DNA of 64,000 nucleotides from Tangfeifania diversioriginum. Lineage in GTDB: Bacteria > Bacteroidota > Bacteroidia > Bacteroidales > Prolixibacteraceae. The stretch spans positions 1-64,000 of the forward strand of contig NZ_FQZE01000015.1 in NCBI RefSeq assembly GCF_900141875.1. The letters run 5' to 3'. The notes beneath the pieces were generated by a model. It was given only the letters and a program-made list of their open reading frames with translations. It was not told where the DNA came from and searched no databases. Of the stretch, positions 26,901 through 36,770 are shown piece after piece (the stretch's first letter is position 1; every line of letters begins with the position of its first letter). The translations under genes and the position numbers were made by a program.

Positions 26901-27638
26901 ATGACAAATTTTAAGGCATATCTTAATCATATTTCGCTCGATTGCGTCATTTTCGGATTTCATGAAAACCAGCTGAAAGTTTTACTGCTTCAGATGAAAT
27001 ATACGAAAAAATGGGCGCTGCCGGGTGGTTTTGTAAAAAAAGAAGAGTCGTTTGAGGAGGCAGCGGAACGTGTACTGAAAGAACGCACCGGAATGGATAA
27101 CATTTTTTTGCAGCAATTTCATGTGTTCAGCGATCCGAAACGCTCGGAAATGAACCCGGCCGTAAAAGACCTTGAAAAATCGGGTTCTGGAGAGGGATTG
27201 GATTGGTTCAGCCAACGATTTATTTCCACAGGATTTTATGCACTGGTGGATTTTCACAAGGTGGATCCGGCTCCTGATTTTTTTTCTGACAAATGCGAAT
27301 GGAAAGCGCTGGAAGAAATTGATAATTTGATGATGGACCACCGGCAAATTTTAGACAAAGCGCTGGAGACATTAAGGCTTCACTTGACTTACCAGCCAAT
27401 TGGGTACAATCTTCTTCCCAAAAAATTCACCATGCCCGAACTGCAAAAACTGTATGAAACCATTCTGGGCAAAAGTCTCGACCGCCGCAATTTTCAGCGA
27501 AAAATCCTGTCGTATAAAATTCTGAACAAGCTGGATGAACGCAAAAAAGGTGGTGCATACAAAGCCCCCTACCTGTATGAATTCAACCTGGAAAATTACA
27601 ATAAAGCGCTAAAGGAGGGATTTAGCGGGAGTTGGTGA
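26901..27638 (+). CDS. Nudix-type transcriptional regulator (NrtR/AraR-like)
   Basis: About 245 residues from ATG at 26901 ([19 protein letters not shown]). The upstream in-frame starts at 26841/26844 add a non-conserved Cys-rich peptide. The N-terminal ~150 residues form a Nudix fold, but the Nudix box is degenerate: [24 protein letters not shown] has RVLKERTGM where REUXEEXGU is required. It is therefore probably a ligand sensor rather than a hydrolase. The C-terminal ~80 residues are a winged helix ([19 protein letters not shown]). Regulators of this build control sugar catabolism (for example arabinose) in Bacteroidota. Divergent from GH3 and convergent with the esterase, it likely controls both. 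Confidence 0.88.
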   Translation: MTNFKAYLNHISLDCVIFGFHENQLKVLLLQMKYTKKWALPGGFVKKEESFEEAAERVLKERTGMDNIFLQQFHVFSDPKRSEMNPAVKDLEKSGSGEGLDWFSQRFISTGFYALVDFHKVDPAPDFFSDKCEWKALEEIDNLMMDHRQILDKALETLRLHLTYQPIGYNLLPKKFTMPELQKLYETILGKSLDRRNFQRKILSYKILNKLDERKKGGAYKAPYLYEFNLENYNKALKEGFSGSW

Positions 27639-27645
27639 AAACCAA

Positions 27646-28818
27646 TTATTTAAATAACAACGGTACAAATTCAGAAAGGTAAACCCGCCAGTTTCGCCAG
27701 ATGTGACCGCCTTCGCTTTCGCGGTAGGTGTATTCCATGCCCATGCTGTCAAGTTTTTCGCGGTACTGTTTCACGGCTTCGTACAAAAAATCGGTTTTCC
27801 CTATTCCAATCCAGTAGAGAGCATAGTCGTTTTCCATTTGCCGTTTCAGTGTTTCATCAATGTTTTGATACACTTCATGTGTCACATCCTGATTGGGCAA
27901 AATAGCAGCCGAAAAAAGTCCCACATAATCGAATGTATCGGGATAGTAGCGCGAAATGTGCAGTGAATGAAATCCTCCCATGGAAAGGCCTGCAATGGCC
28001 CGATTAGATTTATCTGCTTCCACGCGGTAGTTGCTTTCCACAAACTTCATGATGTCAGGAAATGAAGCTTCGTAGGTGCCATCCATTGTTTTGGGAACCA
28101 TAAACTGCGGTTTGTAAAAACCATCGGTTCCTTCGCCGGGTGCAGCATTCTGGATCACATTTCCGTTGGGCATCACCACAATCATGGGGTTGGCTTTGCC
28201 CTGCGCAATCAGGTTGTCCATAATCTGAGCGGTCCGGCCAAGAGTAATCCACGCTTCTTCATCGCCGCCGGCACCGTGCAACAAATACAAAACCGGATAT
28301 TTTTCTGAGCTGTTTTCGTAGCCGGGAGGTGTGTAAATGGTCAGGCGTCGTGCCATGTCCAGCGATGGTGAATCGTACCATCTTCGGGCAACGGTTCCGT
28401 GCGGCACATCGTTCACTTTATACAGATCGGCCTGTTTGCCGCCAATGATAAAAATGTTCATTACCGATGCCACATCGCGCACGATAAACGGATTGTTCGG
28501 GTCAGTGGTTTTAAAACCGTCAATAATAAATGAATAGCTGTACAATTCGGGTTTCAGCGGTTTGGTGGTAAAACTCCAAATTCCGTTTTCCCCCTTATCC
28601 ATAGCAGCCGAACCGGGAGACCAGCCTTCGGCAGGCATCCATTCGCCAGACAGTTTCACCTCTTTGGCGCTGGGTGCATTCACCCGGAAGGTAACCGAAT
28701 TATCTTCGTGAATTTCGGGCGAAACAATTTCTTCGCCACCAAACAGCGATTGCTGTGCATAGGTTGAAACAGATAAAAAAACAACAATCATAAGTGTTAA
28801 AATCAGATAGTTCTTCAT
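27646..28818 (-). CDS. Putative feruloyl/acetyl xylan esterase (CE1-like, CBM48 N-terminus)
   Basis: 390 residues: signal peptide (ends VSTYAQ), an E-set/CBM48-like beta domain (about 30-115, e.g. SVTFRVNAPSAKEVKLSGEW), then an esterase-D-type alpha/beta hydrolase. The catalytic Ser is in the nucleophile elbow GLSMGGFHS, the acid and His are expected near DYVGLFSA and ESEGGHIWRNW, and LYLLHGAGGDEEAW forms the oxyanion region. Such enzymes remove ferulate or acetyl groups from arabinoxylan. It converges on the Nudix regulator gene (7-base gap) and has a regulator-like site at 28891-28905 upstream. Confidence 0.9.
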   Translation of the reverse strand: MKNYLILTLMIVVFLSVSTYAQQSLFGGEEIVSPEIHEDNSVTFRVNAPSAKEVKLSGEWMPAEGWSPGSAAMDKGENGIWSFTTKPLKPELYSYSFIIDGFKTTDPNNPFIVRDVASVMNIFIIGGKQADLYKVNDVPHGTVARRWYDSPSLDMARRLTIYTPPGYENSSEKYPVLYLLHGAGGDEEAWITLGRTAQIMDNLIAQGKANPMIVVMPNGNVIQNAAPGEGTDGFYKPQFMVPKTMDGTYEASFPDIMKFVESNYRVEADKSNRAIAGLSMGGFHSLHISRYYPDTFDYVGLFSAAILPNQDVTHEVYQNIDETLKRQMENDYALYWIGIGKTDFLYEAVKQYREKLDSMGMEYTYRESEGGHIWRNWRVYLSEFVPLLFK

Positions 28819-28890
28819 TTGGATTACTTTTAGCAGATTTCGTTTAAAATATTTTTGAGTTGAATTGTTTGGGTAAATATAATACTTTTG

Positions 28891-28905
28891 TGTAAAAATG
28901 ACACA
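28891..28905. promoter_or_regulatory. Candidate operator upstream of the esterase gene
   Basis: TGTAAAAATGACACA shares 12 of 15 bases with the site at 26806-26820 and sits in a TGTGT-N7-ACACA palindrome. It is about 75 bases upstream of the esterase ATG, near a TATATTTA -7-like box on the same strand. The rest of 28819-29078 holds no supported gene. Confidence 0.45.
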
Positions 28906-29078
28906 TTAACAAAAAAAAACAATTCAAAAAGGCCGCAAGAATAATCACTCAGGACAACTGGCCTACATGTCACGCAAATACAGGAAATATAGCGTAATCT
29001 ACCAGGTAAATGCTATTGATTCTATCCAAAAGAAATTAAAAGACAAAAGGCTGACCTTCGTTCATTTCAACATGAAAG

Positions 29079-31076
29079 TCAATTCCGACGTGTGCGGGTA
29101 ACCTGGCGGTTTATCTTATAGGAAAAACCAATGGTAAAAAACTCTTTTAACTGAACTTTAGCCTTTTCGCCTACCACTTCCCCCAGGTCGTTTACAATGG
29201 GAAACTTCACATCATCGTCGTAAATCATGTGCACAAACAAACGCATATTGATATGATCACTTAACCGCATAACCACCTGATTTTCCCAGTTTATATCAAA
29301 CTTTGAAAACGGTTCCCTGAAATTTATAAACATCTTATATTTCGTTTCATAAGAAATATCCGGGGTAAGATTTTTTCTGAAGTTAAGGTCGGCATTCAAA
29401 CCAGGAAGCCAAAACCCTTTTTTACCTTCTTCAATACCAAATTTTGTCTGGTCAATTTTAAGGGTATCCCTTACATAGACATTCTTGGCTGTAAGCGGGG
29501 CAAGAAACAGCGAGAAGTTATTATTCGGTTTATAGTCGAGTCCAATTTTAAAAAAAGTACGGGCCGGTGCCATAAAAGCTGATATCGGCTTCGACTCATC
29601 GGTTTTCGGATAATTGTATCCGTTGAAAATCTGTGTTTCAAAGTTAAATTCTGAGCTGTAGTACCACTTTTTAAACGCACTTAAGCCAAAACGTGAAGTA
29701 ATTTCAAATTTATCGTCATTCTTCCGCAACTGCGATTCATTTCCCCCGGGTCGGATATATCCGTTTCTGAATTCAGCCGAATTCTCCCACTTCACCTTTC
29801 CATTGTCGCTTGAATAGTTGGCAAACCCTTTTAAAACCGTTAAAAGCGAAAGGGCACTTTGCCCCCCTTTTTTCCAGTTTTCAATATAAGTTTGGGTAAA
29901 GCCTACCGAACCGTCACCCCCGATGCGCCATGGAGTGAGCACCTGGTATTTTTGGCCCACACCCGAAAAACCGGTTATATCCCTGTTCAGGCTTTTAAAA
30001 TCGAAATCTTTGGTTTCTTTTGCAGTGAAACGGTTAAATGTGACTCCATCGTCAATTAGCAGCTGAATAGTTCGTTTGTCCAGGTTTTTCACCAATAACC
30101 GGAGTGAATCATTCTGCTCATTTTTCAGCCACACACGCGAAAAATACTGGTTGTTATTTTGCAACAAAACAGATGCTTCATCACCCTCCAGGTTGGTCAT
30201 CCGCAATCTTGTGGTATCAATAAAATCGGCATATTCGATAAATTCATCCAGTATCAAAGAAATTGAATCGTTTACCGCTCTTACAACTGCATCGTTGTAA
30301 TTTTTCAGGACTTCAAAATTGTTTACTCTTACCGAATCGGATAATCGGTTTTTCCGGGTGTTAAACTCTTCCTGCAACCGCTGTTTTCGGTAATTCTCAA
30401 CAACTGAATCGCGGTAAGCCCAAATTACCGAGTCGTTATATTCTTTTCTTATTTGTTCCATGTAACGGTTGCGCATGCTATCGAGGCGCAAAATCCGGGC
30501 AAAATCGTCGGGCGACTGCATCAGTGAATCCGGAATTACATCCGGAATCCGAAGACTGTCAGGAAAAGTGTAAATTCCCTCCCGGAAAAGTATTTCGCTT
30601 TCTCCTGCCGGTATTGTTCCTGCCTTTTCCTCGATATCGGTAACCAGTTGCAGGGGCACAGTAATATCTTCTTCTATGTATTTTTGCCTCAGTTTTTCCC
30701 ATAAACTGTCAAGGTCACTTTGGAGATTGGCAGCCGGATAATAACCCGGAAGGCTGAGACTGTCAGGAACATGTTCGGGCAGGCGGTAAACAAAATATTT
30801 GGCTGAATCATTCATTGCGTCTTCCAGACTAAACAGAATGGTATCTATGGGGTCTTTTTCAATAAAATGAACCAACCCACGAACTGATTCTCCCGTTTCG
30901 CTTTGGGTAACATGCCAATATTTTTCTTCACCGAAATACCTTTTCAATAAATCGATACCAAATTCAAGGGTTTGTTTTTCTTCATCATCAGAAGTATTAT
31001 TTTGAGAAAAACCGGCATTTACAAAAATGAATGACAATAGCAGTAAAGCAAAATTTTTACTTATTCCTGAAACCAT
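29079..31076 (-). CDS. DUF3078 outer-membrane protein
   Basis: 665 residues. A signal peptide (ends NAGFSQ) is followed by a ~290-residue charged, repetitive helical region (many DSL/DSV units, probably a periplasmic or surface stalk). The C-terminal ~340 residues match DUF3078, an outer-membrane beta-barrel family found in Bacteroidota: YIENWKKGGQSALSL, SRFGLSAFKKWYYSSEFN, PARTFFKIGLDYKPNNNF. Function unknown. Monocistronic, with gene-free flanks. The ORF is longer than most DUF3078 proteins because of the N-terminal extension. Confidence 0.9.
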   Translation of the reverse strand: MVSGISKNFALLLLSFIFVNAGFSQNNTSDDEEKQTLEFGIDLLKRYFGEEKYWHVTQSETGESVRGLVHFIEKDPIDTILFSLEDAMNDSAKYFVYRLPEHVPDSLSLPGYYPAANLQSDLDSLWEKLRQKYIEEDITVPLQLVTDIEEKAGTIPAGESEILFREGIYTFPDSLRIPDVIPDSLMQSPDDFARILRLDSMRNRYMEQIRKEYNDSVIWAYRDSVVENYRKQRLQEEFNTRKNRLSDSVRVNNFEVLKNYNDAVVRAVNDSISLILDEFIEYADFIDTTRLRMTNLEGDEASVLLQNNNQYFSRVWLKNEQNDSLRLLVKNLDKRTIQLLIDDGVTFNRFTAKETKDFDFKSLNRDITGFSGVGQKYQVLTPWRIGGDGSVGFTQTYIENWKKGGQSALSLLTVLKGFANYSSDNGKVKWENSAEFRNGYIRPGGNESQLRKNDDKFEITSRFGLSAFKKWYYSSEFNFETQIFNGYNYPKTDESKPISAFMAPARTFFKIGLDYKPNNNFSLFLAPLTAKNVYVRDTLKIDQTKFGIEEGKKGFWLPGLNADLNFRKNLTPDISYETKYKMFINFREPFSKFDINWENQVVMRLSDHINMRLFVHMIYDDDVKFPIVNDLGEVVGEKAKVQLKEFFTIGFSYKINRQVTRTRRN

Positions 31077-31282
31077 AGTTTAAAAGTTTTTACAGCTTTT
31101 TGAGTTCAAAACGCAAAAATAGTATTTATGTTATTTAGTATGCGATTTTTCGTCCAATCTATTAAGTATAATCGTTATTTTAGCAGCAAAAGTGACAACC
31201 TGCTGAAATTAAAATAAACGTGATTATTACGAAAAATTAAGATTTGCACCACAAAAATAAAACCAGAAAAAACAAAAGTAAT

Positions 31283-31419
31283 ATGATTTCAAGAAAAGAA
31301 GCTGGAAAGTAACACGTGAAAACATACTGGAATGTGAGAAAATTGGAATTCCACTGCCTGAATTTGCCGCGCTTCCGCTCGAAATCATGAAAAAAGCAGA
31401 CGACAAACTGGGATTGTAA
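31283..31419 (+). pseudogene. Frameshifted short gene relic
   Basis: ATG ATT TCA AGA AAA GAA GCT GGA AAG reads MISRKEAGK and then hits a stop. Shifting one base restores a continuous reading of TRENILECEKIGIPLPEF followed by AALPLEIMKKADDKLGL and a TAA at 31417. The composition is protein-like and the shift is a single base. I do not recognise the family. The surrounding stretch 31077-31559 otherwise holds only promoter elements. Confidence 0.45.
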
Positions 31420-31473
31420 ACAGCTCATTTTATTTGGTTTATACTAAAATTACAATATAAATGTGAAAAATAC

Positions 31474-31504
31474 TTTTTTATTCAAATGTCATTGAGTATT
31501 TTTG
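31474..31504 (+). promoter_or_regulatory. Promoter of the ECF sigma/SusCD locus
   Basis: TTTT (31474-31477), a 19-base spacer, then TATTTTTG (31497-31504), an exact TAnnTTTG match. It gives a leader of about 50 bases before the sigma-factor ATG. Confidence 0.6.
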
Positions 31505-31559
31505 AATAGCTATAACTAATAAATAGTTCGGAATAACGGACAAACCTAACTTTAATATT

Positions 31560-32147
31560 ATGCCATTCGACAGAAATAGCATAAACCTCATTGCCAGGGG
31601 AGACCAAAAAAAATTCAGGCAACTTATGGAATGCACCTCCGATGAACTCTTCCTTTTTGCTATGGGCTTCCTTCGAAGAAGAGAAATTGCCGAAGAAATT
31701 GTCAGCGACGTTTTTGTAAAAACCTGGGAAAACCGTACCAAATTGTGGAAAATCAGCAACCTTAAAGCTTACCTCTTTGTAAGTGTAAAAAATGCATGCA
31801 TTTCGCATATCCGTAAAGAAAAAAATGACAAGGTAATTTCCATCGACGGGATGGAAAATTTCTGGTTTATTCCTGTTGAATGTCCCGAAACTGAATATAT
31901 CAGCAAAGAGACGCTTGCCCAAATCCACAAAGCCATCGACAAACTTCCGCCCAAATGTAAAATGGCTTTTACCCTGGCCAAAATTAACGGAATGAAATAT
32001 AAAGAAATTGCTGAAGTGATGGAAGTGTCAGAAAAAACAGTAAACAACCACCTGGTTTATGCCATAAAAAAAATAACCGTCCTACTTGGTATTAAAAACA
32101 GAAAAAAACACAAAGCCCAACCCTTTAAGCAAGCTAGTTTATTCTAA
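31560..32147 (+). CDS. ECF RNA polymerase sigma-70 factor
   Basis: 195 residues of the Bacteroidota ECF (sigma-70 'Bacteroides expansion') group. Region 2 is visible as FFLFAMGFLRRREIAEEIVSDVFVKTWENR-like (DELFLFAMGFLRRREIAEEI and SDVFVKTWENR), and region 4 as LPPKCKMAFTLAKINGMKYKEIAEVM with its HTH. A putative anti-sigma follows after 69 bases, and then SusC with an N-terminal STN domain. This is the three-part surface-signalling switch in which SusC ligand binding frees the sigma factor to transcribe the locus. Confidence 0.95.
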   Translation: MPFDRNSINLIARGDQKKFRQLMECTSDELFLFAMGFLRRREIAEEIVSDVFVKTWENRTKLWKISNLKAYLFVSVKNACISHIRKEKNDKVISIDGMENFWFIPVECPETEYISKETLAQIHKAIDKLPPKCKMAFTLAKINGMKYKEIAEVMEVSEKTVNNHLVYAIKKITVLLGIKNRKKHKAQPFKQASLF

Positions 32148-32216
32148 TCCTTAAAAATATCAATTCTGTTTAGGTGAATTTCCGTAGTTCAACGTCGTAT
32201 TAAAAGAAACGATTAC

Positions 32217-33197
32217 ATGGAAAGTGAAGATAAAATATACGAACTCATTTCCAAAGAATTAACATCCGGAAATTCGGAGCAGGAAAAGACCTTGCTCCAT
32301 AATGAATTTTCGGTAAACCATTCGTTGAAAAAACAATTTCAGCAACTGCAAAATTTTTGGTTTTACTATTTCCCTTCCCATAAACCACACAATATAATTG
32401 AAAAGACCGAAAAAAAGCTGGGATTCACATATGAAAGTAACTCCCGCTTTAATGCAGGATTGATCTATAAAATTTCAGCAACAATTTTCCTGATATTATC
32501 ACTCGGTTTTTCGGCCTACCTGTTATCCCGGCCCGGGCAAAATACAACCGTGAACGAATACTACTCTGAAACGGGCGAAGTGAAAGAAATAATTTTATCG
32601 GACGGCACAAAAGTGTGGTTAAACAACAAATCATATCTGCTGGCCGTTGAACCGTTCCGGGGCGAAGAACGCAAAGTTAAGCTGATGGGCGAAGCCTACT
32701 TTGAAGTGGAACCCGATGCCGAAAAACCATTTATTGTAGAAACCCGCAATTTGCAAACCACTGTGCTGGGAACCAAATTCAACATTATTGCCTATCCTGA
32801 TACTGAAGATCAGGAGATTGAACTCTACCACGGAAAAGTAAAACTAACCCCCAAAGAAAATACAGAAAAAGGATTATACCTTAATCCCGGGGAAAAAGCC
32901 CGGTTTTCTGAAAATCAAAACAAAATAAATGTTTCAGCAATTGAAGCAACAAAACCTGCCTCATGGCGAAACGGACTGCTGAGTTTTTCAAACGAAGAGC
33001 TTTACAGCATAGCCAACACACTGGAAAGAAAATTTGAAACACCTGTTTATATTGGCGATCAGCAAACCGGAAAATTAAGGTTCACAGCTGATTTTGAGGA
33101 AGAACCACTGGAGAAAATATTGCACCTTTTAAAAGAAGCAAAAGAATTTAAATACGAAATAACTGACGACGGTGTATTTATCCGTTCTGTGAAATAA
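32217..33197 (+). CDS. FecR-family anti-sigma factor
   Basis: 326 residues: an N-terminal ~80-residue cytoplasmic sigma-binding region, one transmembrane helix (about 82-101, IYKISATIFLILSLGFSAYL), a FecR domain (about 115-215, GEVKEIILSDGTKVWLNNKS) and a C-terminal DUF4974 domain (LSFSNEELYSIANTLERKF). It holds the upstream sigma factor inactive and should receive the signal from the STN domain of the following SusC. Confidence 0.95.
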   Translation: MESEDKIYELISKELTSGNSEQEKTLLHNEFSVNHSLKKQFQQLQNFWFYYFPSHKPHNIIEKTEKKLGFTYESNSRFNAGLIYKISATIFLILSLGFSAYLLSRPGQNTTVNEYYSETGEVKEIILSDGTKVWLNNKSYLLAVEPFRGEERKVKLMGEAYFEVEPDAEKPFIVETRNLQTTVLGTKFNIIAYPDTEDQEIELYHGKVKLTPKENTEKGLYLNPGEKARFSENQNKINVSAIEATKPASWRNGLLSFSNEELYSIANTLERKFETPVYIGDQQTGKLRFTADFEEEPLEKILHLLKEAKEFKYEITDDGVFIRSVK

Positions 33198-33224
33198 AAA
33201 AATACCTAAACCAATTATAATCGA

Positions 33225-33255
33225 AAAGGCAGCAAATGAATTAGCTACTGCCTTT
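33225..33255 (+). other. Stem-loop between the anti-sigma and susC genes
   Basis: AAAGGCAG and CTGCCTTT form a perfect 8-bp stem with a 15-base loop. No T-run follows, so it is more likely a processing or attenuation structure than a terminator. It separates the regulators from the transport genes in a 117-base gap. Confidence 0.45.
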
Positions 33256-33314
33256 GAGAAAGATAATTGTGAGTTTTTAATTTATTATTGTTTAACAAGC
33301 TAAACCATTATTGT

Positions 33315-36300
33315 ATGGAACAAAACACGAAAGGTTTGCTGTCCCTTTTTCTCCGACAGCTAAAAAAAATCCACCGGGTTTCAATAGCACTAATGCTTTT
33401 GATGGCACTGGTGGTCAATGTTCAGGCCAGTTCCTATTCCGAGTCGGTTAAATTCGACCTGAAAGTGAAACAAGCCAGCCTGAAAGAAGTCTTCCAAACA
33501 ATCACCGACCAGAGTGAGTTTAAGTTCATTTACAACAACGATGTGGTGAACGACAACCAAAAGGTGACTGTGAGCACAACCGATGCCAGGGTTGAGGAGA
33601 TTCTCGATGAAATCCTCCCCCAGCATAAACTGGCTTACAAAGTTATCGACCGTCAGGTGATTGTATTTCCCGAAGAAGAAAAATCAGCAAGTCCGGCCAA
33701 ATCCTCTTCTGTTGGCCAGCAGGAACGGACAATCTCCGGAACGGTAACCGACGAAGAAGGTGCGCCACTGCCTGGAGTTTCTGTTGTGGTAAAAGGAACA
33801 ACTACCGGAATTGTTACCAATGCTGATGGGGAATATTCACTTGAAGTTCCTGAAGATGCAAGAACTCTTGTATTTTCATTTGTAGGTATGCGCACCCAGG
33901 AAGTGGTTATTGGCAACCAAACCAACATTGATGTGGTGCTGCAAGCCGAAACCATCGGTCTGGAAGAAGTAATTGCCGTGGGGTATGCTTCCCAGAAAAA
34001 AGCCAACATTGTAGGTTCGGTAACCTCGGTTAGCGGCGAAAAAATTGAGTCCATCCCATCGTCCGATGTTACAAACGCCCTCTCGGGCCGCATGCCCGGG
34101 TCGGTTGTAATCCAGGGGAGTGGCGAACCAGGACAAAACCAGGCAACAATTTTGGTACGCGGACGTACTACATTGGGCGACCGTGGAGATAACCCTGAGC
34201 TAACTGCTCCGTTGGTGGTTATTGATGGAATTCCCGGGCGTTCGCTTGGTGATATCGACCCGGTTGACATCGAAAGTATTTCAGTTTTGAAAGATGCCTC
34301 GGCAGCTATTTATGGTTCTACTGCTGCAAACGGTGTAATCCTTGTAACCACCAAACAGGGAACAACCGGAAAACCACAATTGAGCTACCAGTTCTACCAG
34401 GGATTCATGCAACCAACCGTACTTCCTGAAGTTACCAATGCCGGTGACTATGCCACCATGCTCAGCGAATTCCAGGATTATGAAAACAAGCCCAGGACTT
34501 TCTCCGATGAAGATATCGACCTTTTTTACAGTGGCCGCGACCCGTGGGAACATCCTAACAGTGATTGGGTGGGTGATCTGATTGCCAACTGGACCACCAC
34601 CACAAAACATAACGTGAGCCTCAATGGTGGAACTGCCAACGGGATGAGCTACTATGTTTCTTTCGGGTATAAAAACGAAGAAGCCATTTACAAACAGGAA
34701 TCAACTAATTACCGTCAGTATAACCTGAGGGCAAACCTGGATATTCCGATTACTGAATGGTTTAGTACTTCAATTGATTATGCCGGGTTTCTGAATAGTA
34801 AACTGTACCCGACAAAAAGTGCGGCAGACATTTACGGACAATCTACACGTTTGGTACCTACCCAGTGGTCGTTCTGGCCAACCGGCGAACCGGGACCCGA
34901 CATCGAGTATGGCGACAACCCTGTGGTAACATCAACACTGGAAGGCGGTTACGACGACCAAAAGTCGTACGTTAACCAGGTTACTTTTAGCGGAACCATT
35001 ACTCCTACAATGATTGAAGGACTATCTTTGAATGCATCATTCTCATACGATGCGACCAATTTTTACCGCAAAAGATTCCGGAAACCATGGATTCTCTACT
35101 TCCCAAAATGGGATACAGCCGTGCGCGACTCGGAAGGTTACATTACCGACATGGAACTTACTCCCACCCCGCGTGGTTATTCTGCTCCGGAATTGGCAGA
35201 GGATTACGACAGGGATATCAGAATGCTGACCAACTTTAACTTTAACTATGCCCGTGATTTTGGCGACCATTCCATTAATCTCTTTGGAGCTTTCGAACAG
35301 ATCGATCAAAAAGGCAACTGGTTCGGCGCATTCCGCAAATACTATATTTCTGATGTCGTACAAACATTAGATGCAGGCGCCGATGCCGATCAGGACAACT
35401 GGGGAAGCATGGATATTTACGCCCGTAAATCGTGGATAGGTCGTTTTAACTACAGCTACCAGGGCAAATACTTACTGGAAGCCATCTTCCGCCGCGACGG
35501 TTCGTTGAAATTTCCTCCCGACAGCCGCTGGGGTAACTTCCCCGGATTACTGTTAGGATGGAGAGCTTCAGAAGAAAGTTTCTGGCAGGAAAACCTCGAT
35601 TTCATCAATTACTTTAAACTGAAAGCTACCTACGGTAAAATGGGTATGGACCCGGGTGATCCGTTCCAGTACATGAACAAATACGTATTGGGAAGCGGTT
35701 TGACCATGAGTTCTGGCAAAGTAGTTGAAACAGTGGTACAGCAGGAAGGTGTGGCCAACCCGTATATTACCTGGGAAAAACAAACCACCTACAACCTTGG
35801 TTTTGAATCGCAACTACTCGACAACATGTTCTCGCTTGATGCTGACTTTTTCTACAGCAAACGGTCAGATATTCTTACCTCGAGAGATGCTTCAGTTCCC
35901 GGATTTACCGGACTTGCTCTTCCTGATGAAAACATCGCCGAAGTAGATAACCGCGGGTTTGAAATCATTGCCGGTTACCACAAGGAAATCAACAACGACT
36001 TCCGTTTCGATTTATCCGGGAACATTGCCTACAACCACAACGAAGTGGTTTTCATGGACGAACCCGAAAGGGCAGTTCCGTGGCAACAGCGTACCGGCCA
36101 TCCCTATGGTGCACAACTGCTCTACAATGCCATCGGTATTTTCGCCGACCAGGCCGAAGTGGATGCATTGCCAAGCTGGACAGACGCCGGACCAGGTGAC
36201 GTGATTTTTGAAGACGTAAGTGGTGACGGTGAAATTACTGCCGACGACCGTATTCTGTTGGATAAAACCGATGCACCTGAAATTTTCTACGGTATCTCGC

Positions 36301-36749
36301 TCGATGCAACCTATAAAAACTGGACCCTCTCGGTACTGGCACAAGGCCAGGGAACTTATTACCGGATGAATATCCAGGACGGACGACGCGGAGAAGCCGG
36401 AAACTACTTCCAGTGGAGTTTCGACAACCGCTGGACACCGGAAAACAGAAACACCGATGTGGCCAGGGCTTATAACCGCGACGATGCTTACTGGGCATTC
36501 GACGTGAACAACAGTACCTACCATTACGATAACATGGCTTACTGCCGTTTGAAAAATGCGGTACTTACCTATCATATTCCAAATGAAGTATTTGGTAATT
36601 CCGGTATTTCAAGGGCCAGTGTCTATTTCTCAGGTAACAACCTGTTCCTGATTTACGCTGCGCAAAAGAACTTTGACCCGGAAATTGGTGCACCCATGAC
36701 CTATCCGGCAATCCGGACTTTGGCAATTGGAGCAAGGGTAACGTTTTAA
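33315..36749 (+). CDS. SusC/RagA-family TonB-dependent transporter with STN domain
   Basis: 1144 residues from the ATG at 33315 (an upstream TTG at 33288 is in frame but rejected). Order: signal peptide (ends VNVQAS), STN signalling domain (about 45-110, VKFDLKVKQASLKEVFQTI), carboxypeptidase-D-like beta domain (about 135-215, ISGTVTDEEGAPLPGVSVV), TonB-dependent plug with the SusC signature (GRMPGSVVIQGSG, LVVIDGIPGR) and a 22-strand barrel ending RTLAIGARVTF. The STN domain links it to the upstream anti-sigma gene. It pairs with the SusD that follows to import a glycan or other oligomer. No glycoside hydrolase lies in this locus, so the substrate is unknown. Confidence 0.97.
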   Translation: MEQNTKGLLSLFLRQLKKIHRVSIALMLLMALVVNVQASSYSESVKFDLKVKQASLKEVFQTITDQSEFKFIYNNDVVNDNQKVTVSTTDARVEEILDEILPQHKLAYKVIDRQVIVFPEEEKSASPAKSSSVGQQERTISGTVTDEEGAPLPGVSVVVKGTTTGIVTNADGEYSLEVPEDARTLVFSFVGMRTQEVVIGNQTNIDVVLQAETIGLEEVIAVGYASQKKANIVGSVTSVSGEKIESIPSSDVTNALSGRMPGSVVIQGSGEPGQNQATILVRGRTTLGDRGDNPELTAPLVVIDGIPGRSLGDIDPVDIESISVLKDASAAIYGSTAANGVILVTTKQGTTGKPQLSYQFYQGFMQPTVLPEVTNAGDYATMLSEFQDYENKPRTFSDEDIDLFYSGRDPWEHPNSDWVGDLIANWTTTTKHNVSLNGGTANGMSYYVSFGYKNEEAIYKQESTNYRQYNLRANLDIPITEWFSTSIDYAGFLNSKLYPTKSAADIYGQSTRLVPTQWSFWPTGEPGPDIEYGDNPVVTSTLEGGYDDQKSYVNQVTFSGTITPTMIEGLSLNASFSYDATNFYRKRFRKPWILYFPKWDTAVRDSEGYITDMELTPTPRGYSAPELAEDYDRDIRMLTNFNFNYARDFGDHSINLFGAFEQIDQKGNWFGAFRKYYISDVVQTLDAGADADQDNWGSMDIYARKSWIGRFNYSYQGKYLLEAIFRRDGSLKFPPDSRWGNFPGLLLGWRASEESFWQENLDFINYFKLKATYGKMGMDPGDPFQYMNKYVLGSGLTMSSGKVVETVVQQEGVANPYITWEKQTTYNLGFESQLLDNMFSLDADFFYSKRSDILTSRDASVPGFTGLALPDENIAEVDNRGFEIIAGYHKEINNDFRFDLSGNIAYNHNEVVFMDEPERAVPWQQRTGHPYGAQLLYNAIGIFADQAEVDALPSWTDAGPGDVIFEDVSGDGEITADDRILLDKTDAPEIFYGISLDATYKNWTLSVLAQGQGTYYRMNIQDGRRGEAGNYFQWSFDNRWTPENRNTDVARAYNRDDAYWAFDVNNSTYHYDNMAYCRLKNAVLTYHIPNEVFGNSGISRASVYFSGNNLFLIYAAQKNFDPEIGAPMTYPAIRTLAIGARVTF

Positions 36750-36770
36750 AACATTTAAGTAATTTGAAAA

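Noticed and set aside
28968-29102. 44-codon forward ORF overlapping the DUF3078 3' end
   Set aside because: Lies partly antisense to a real gene with no family match and no ribosome-binding site evidence.
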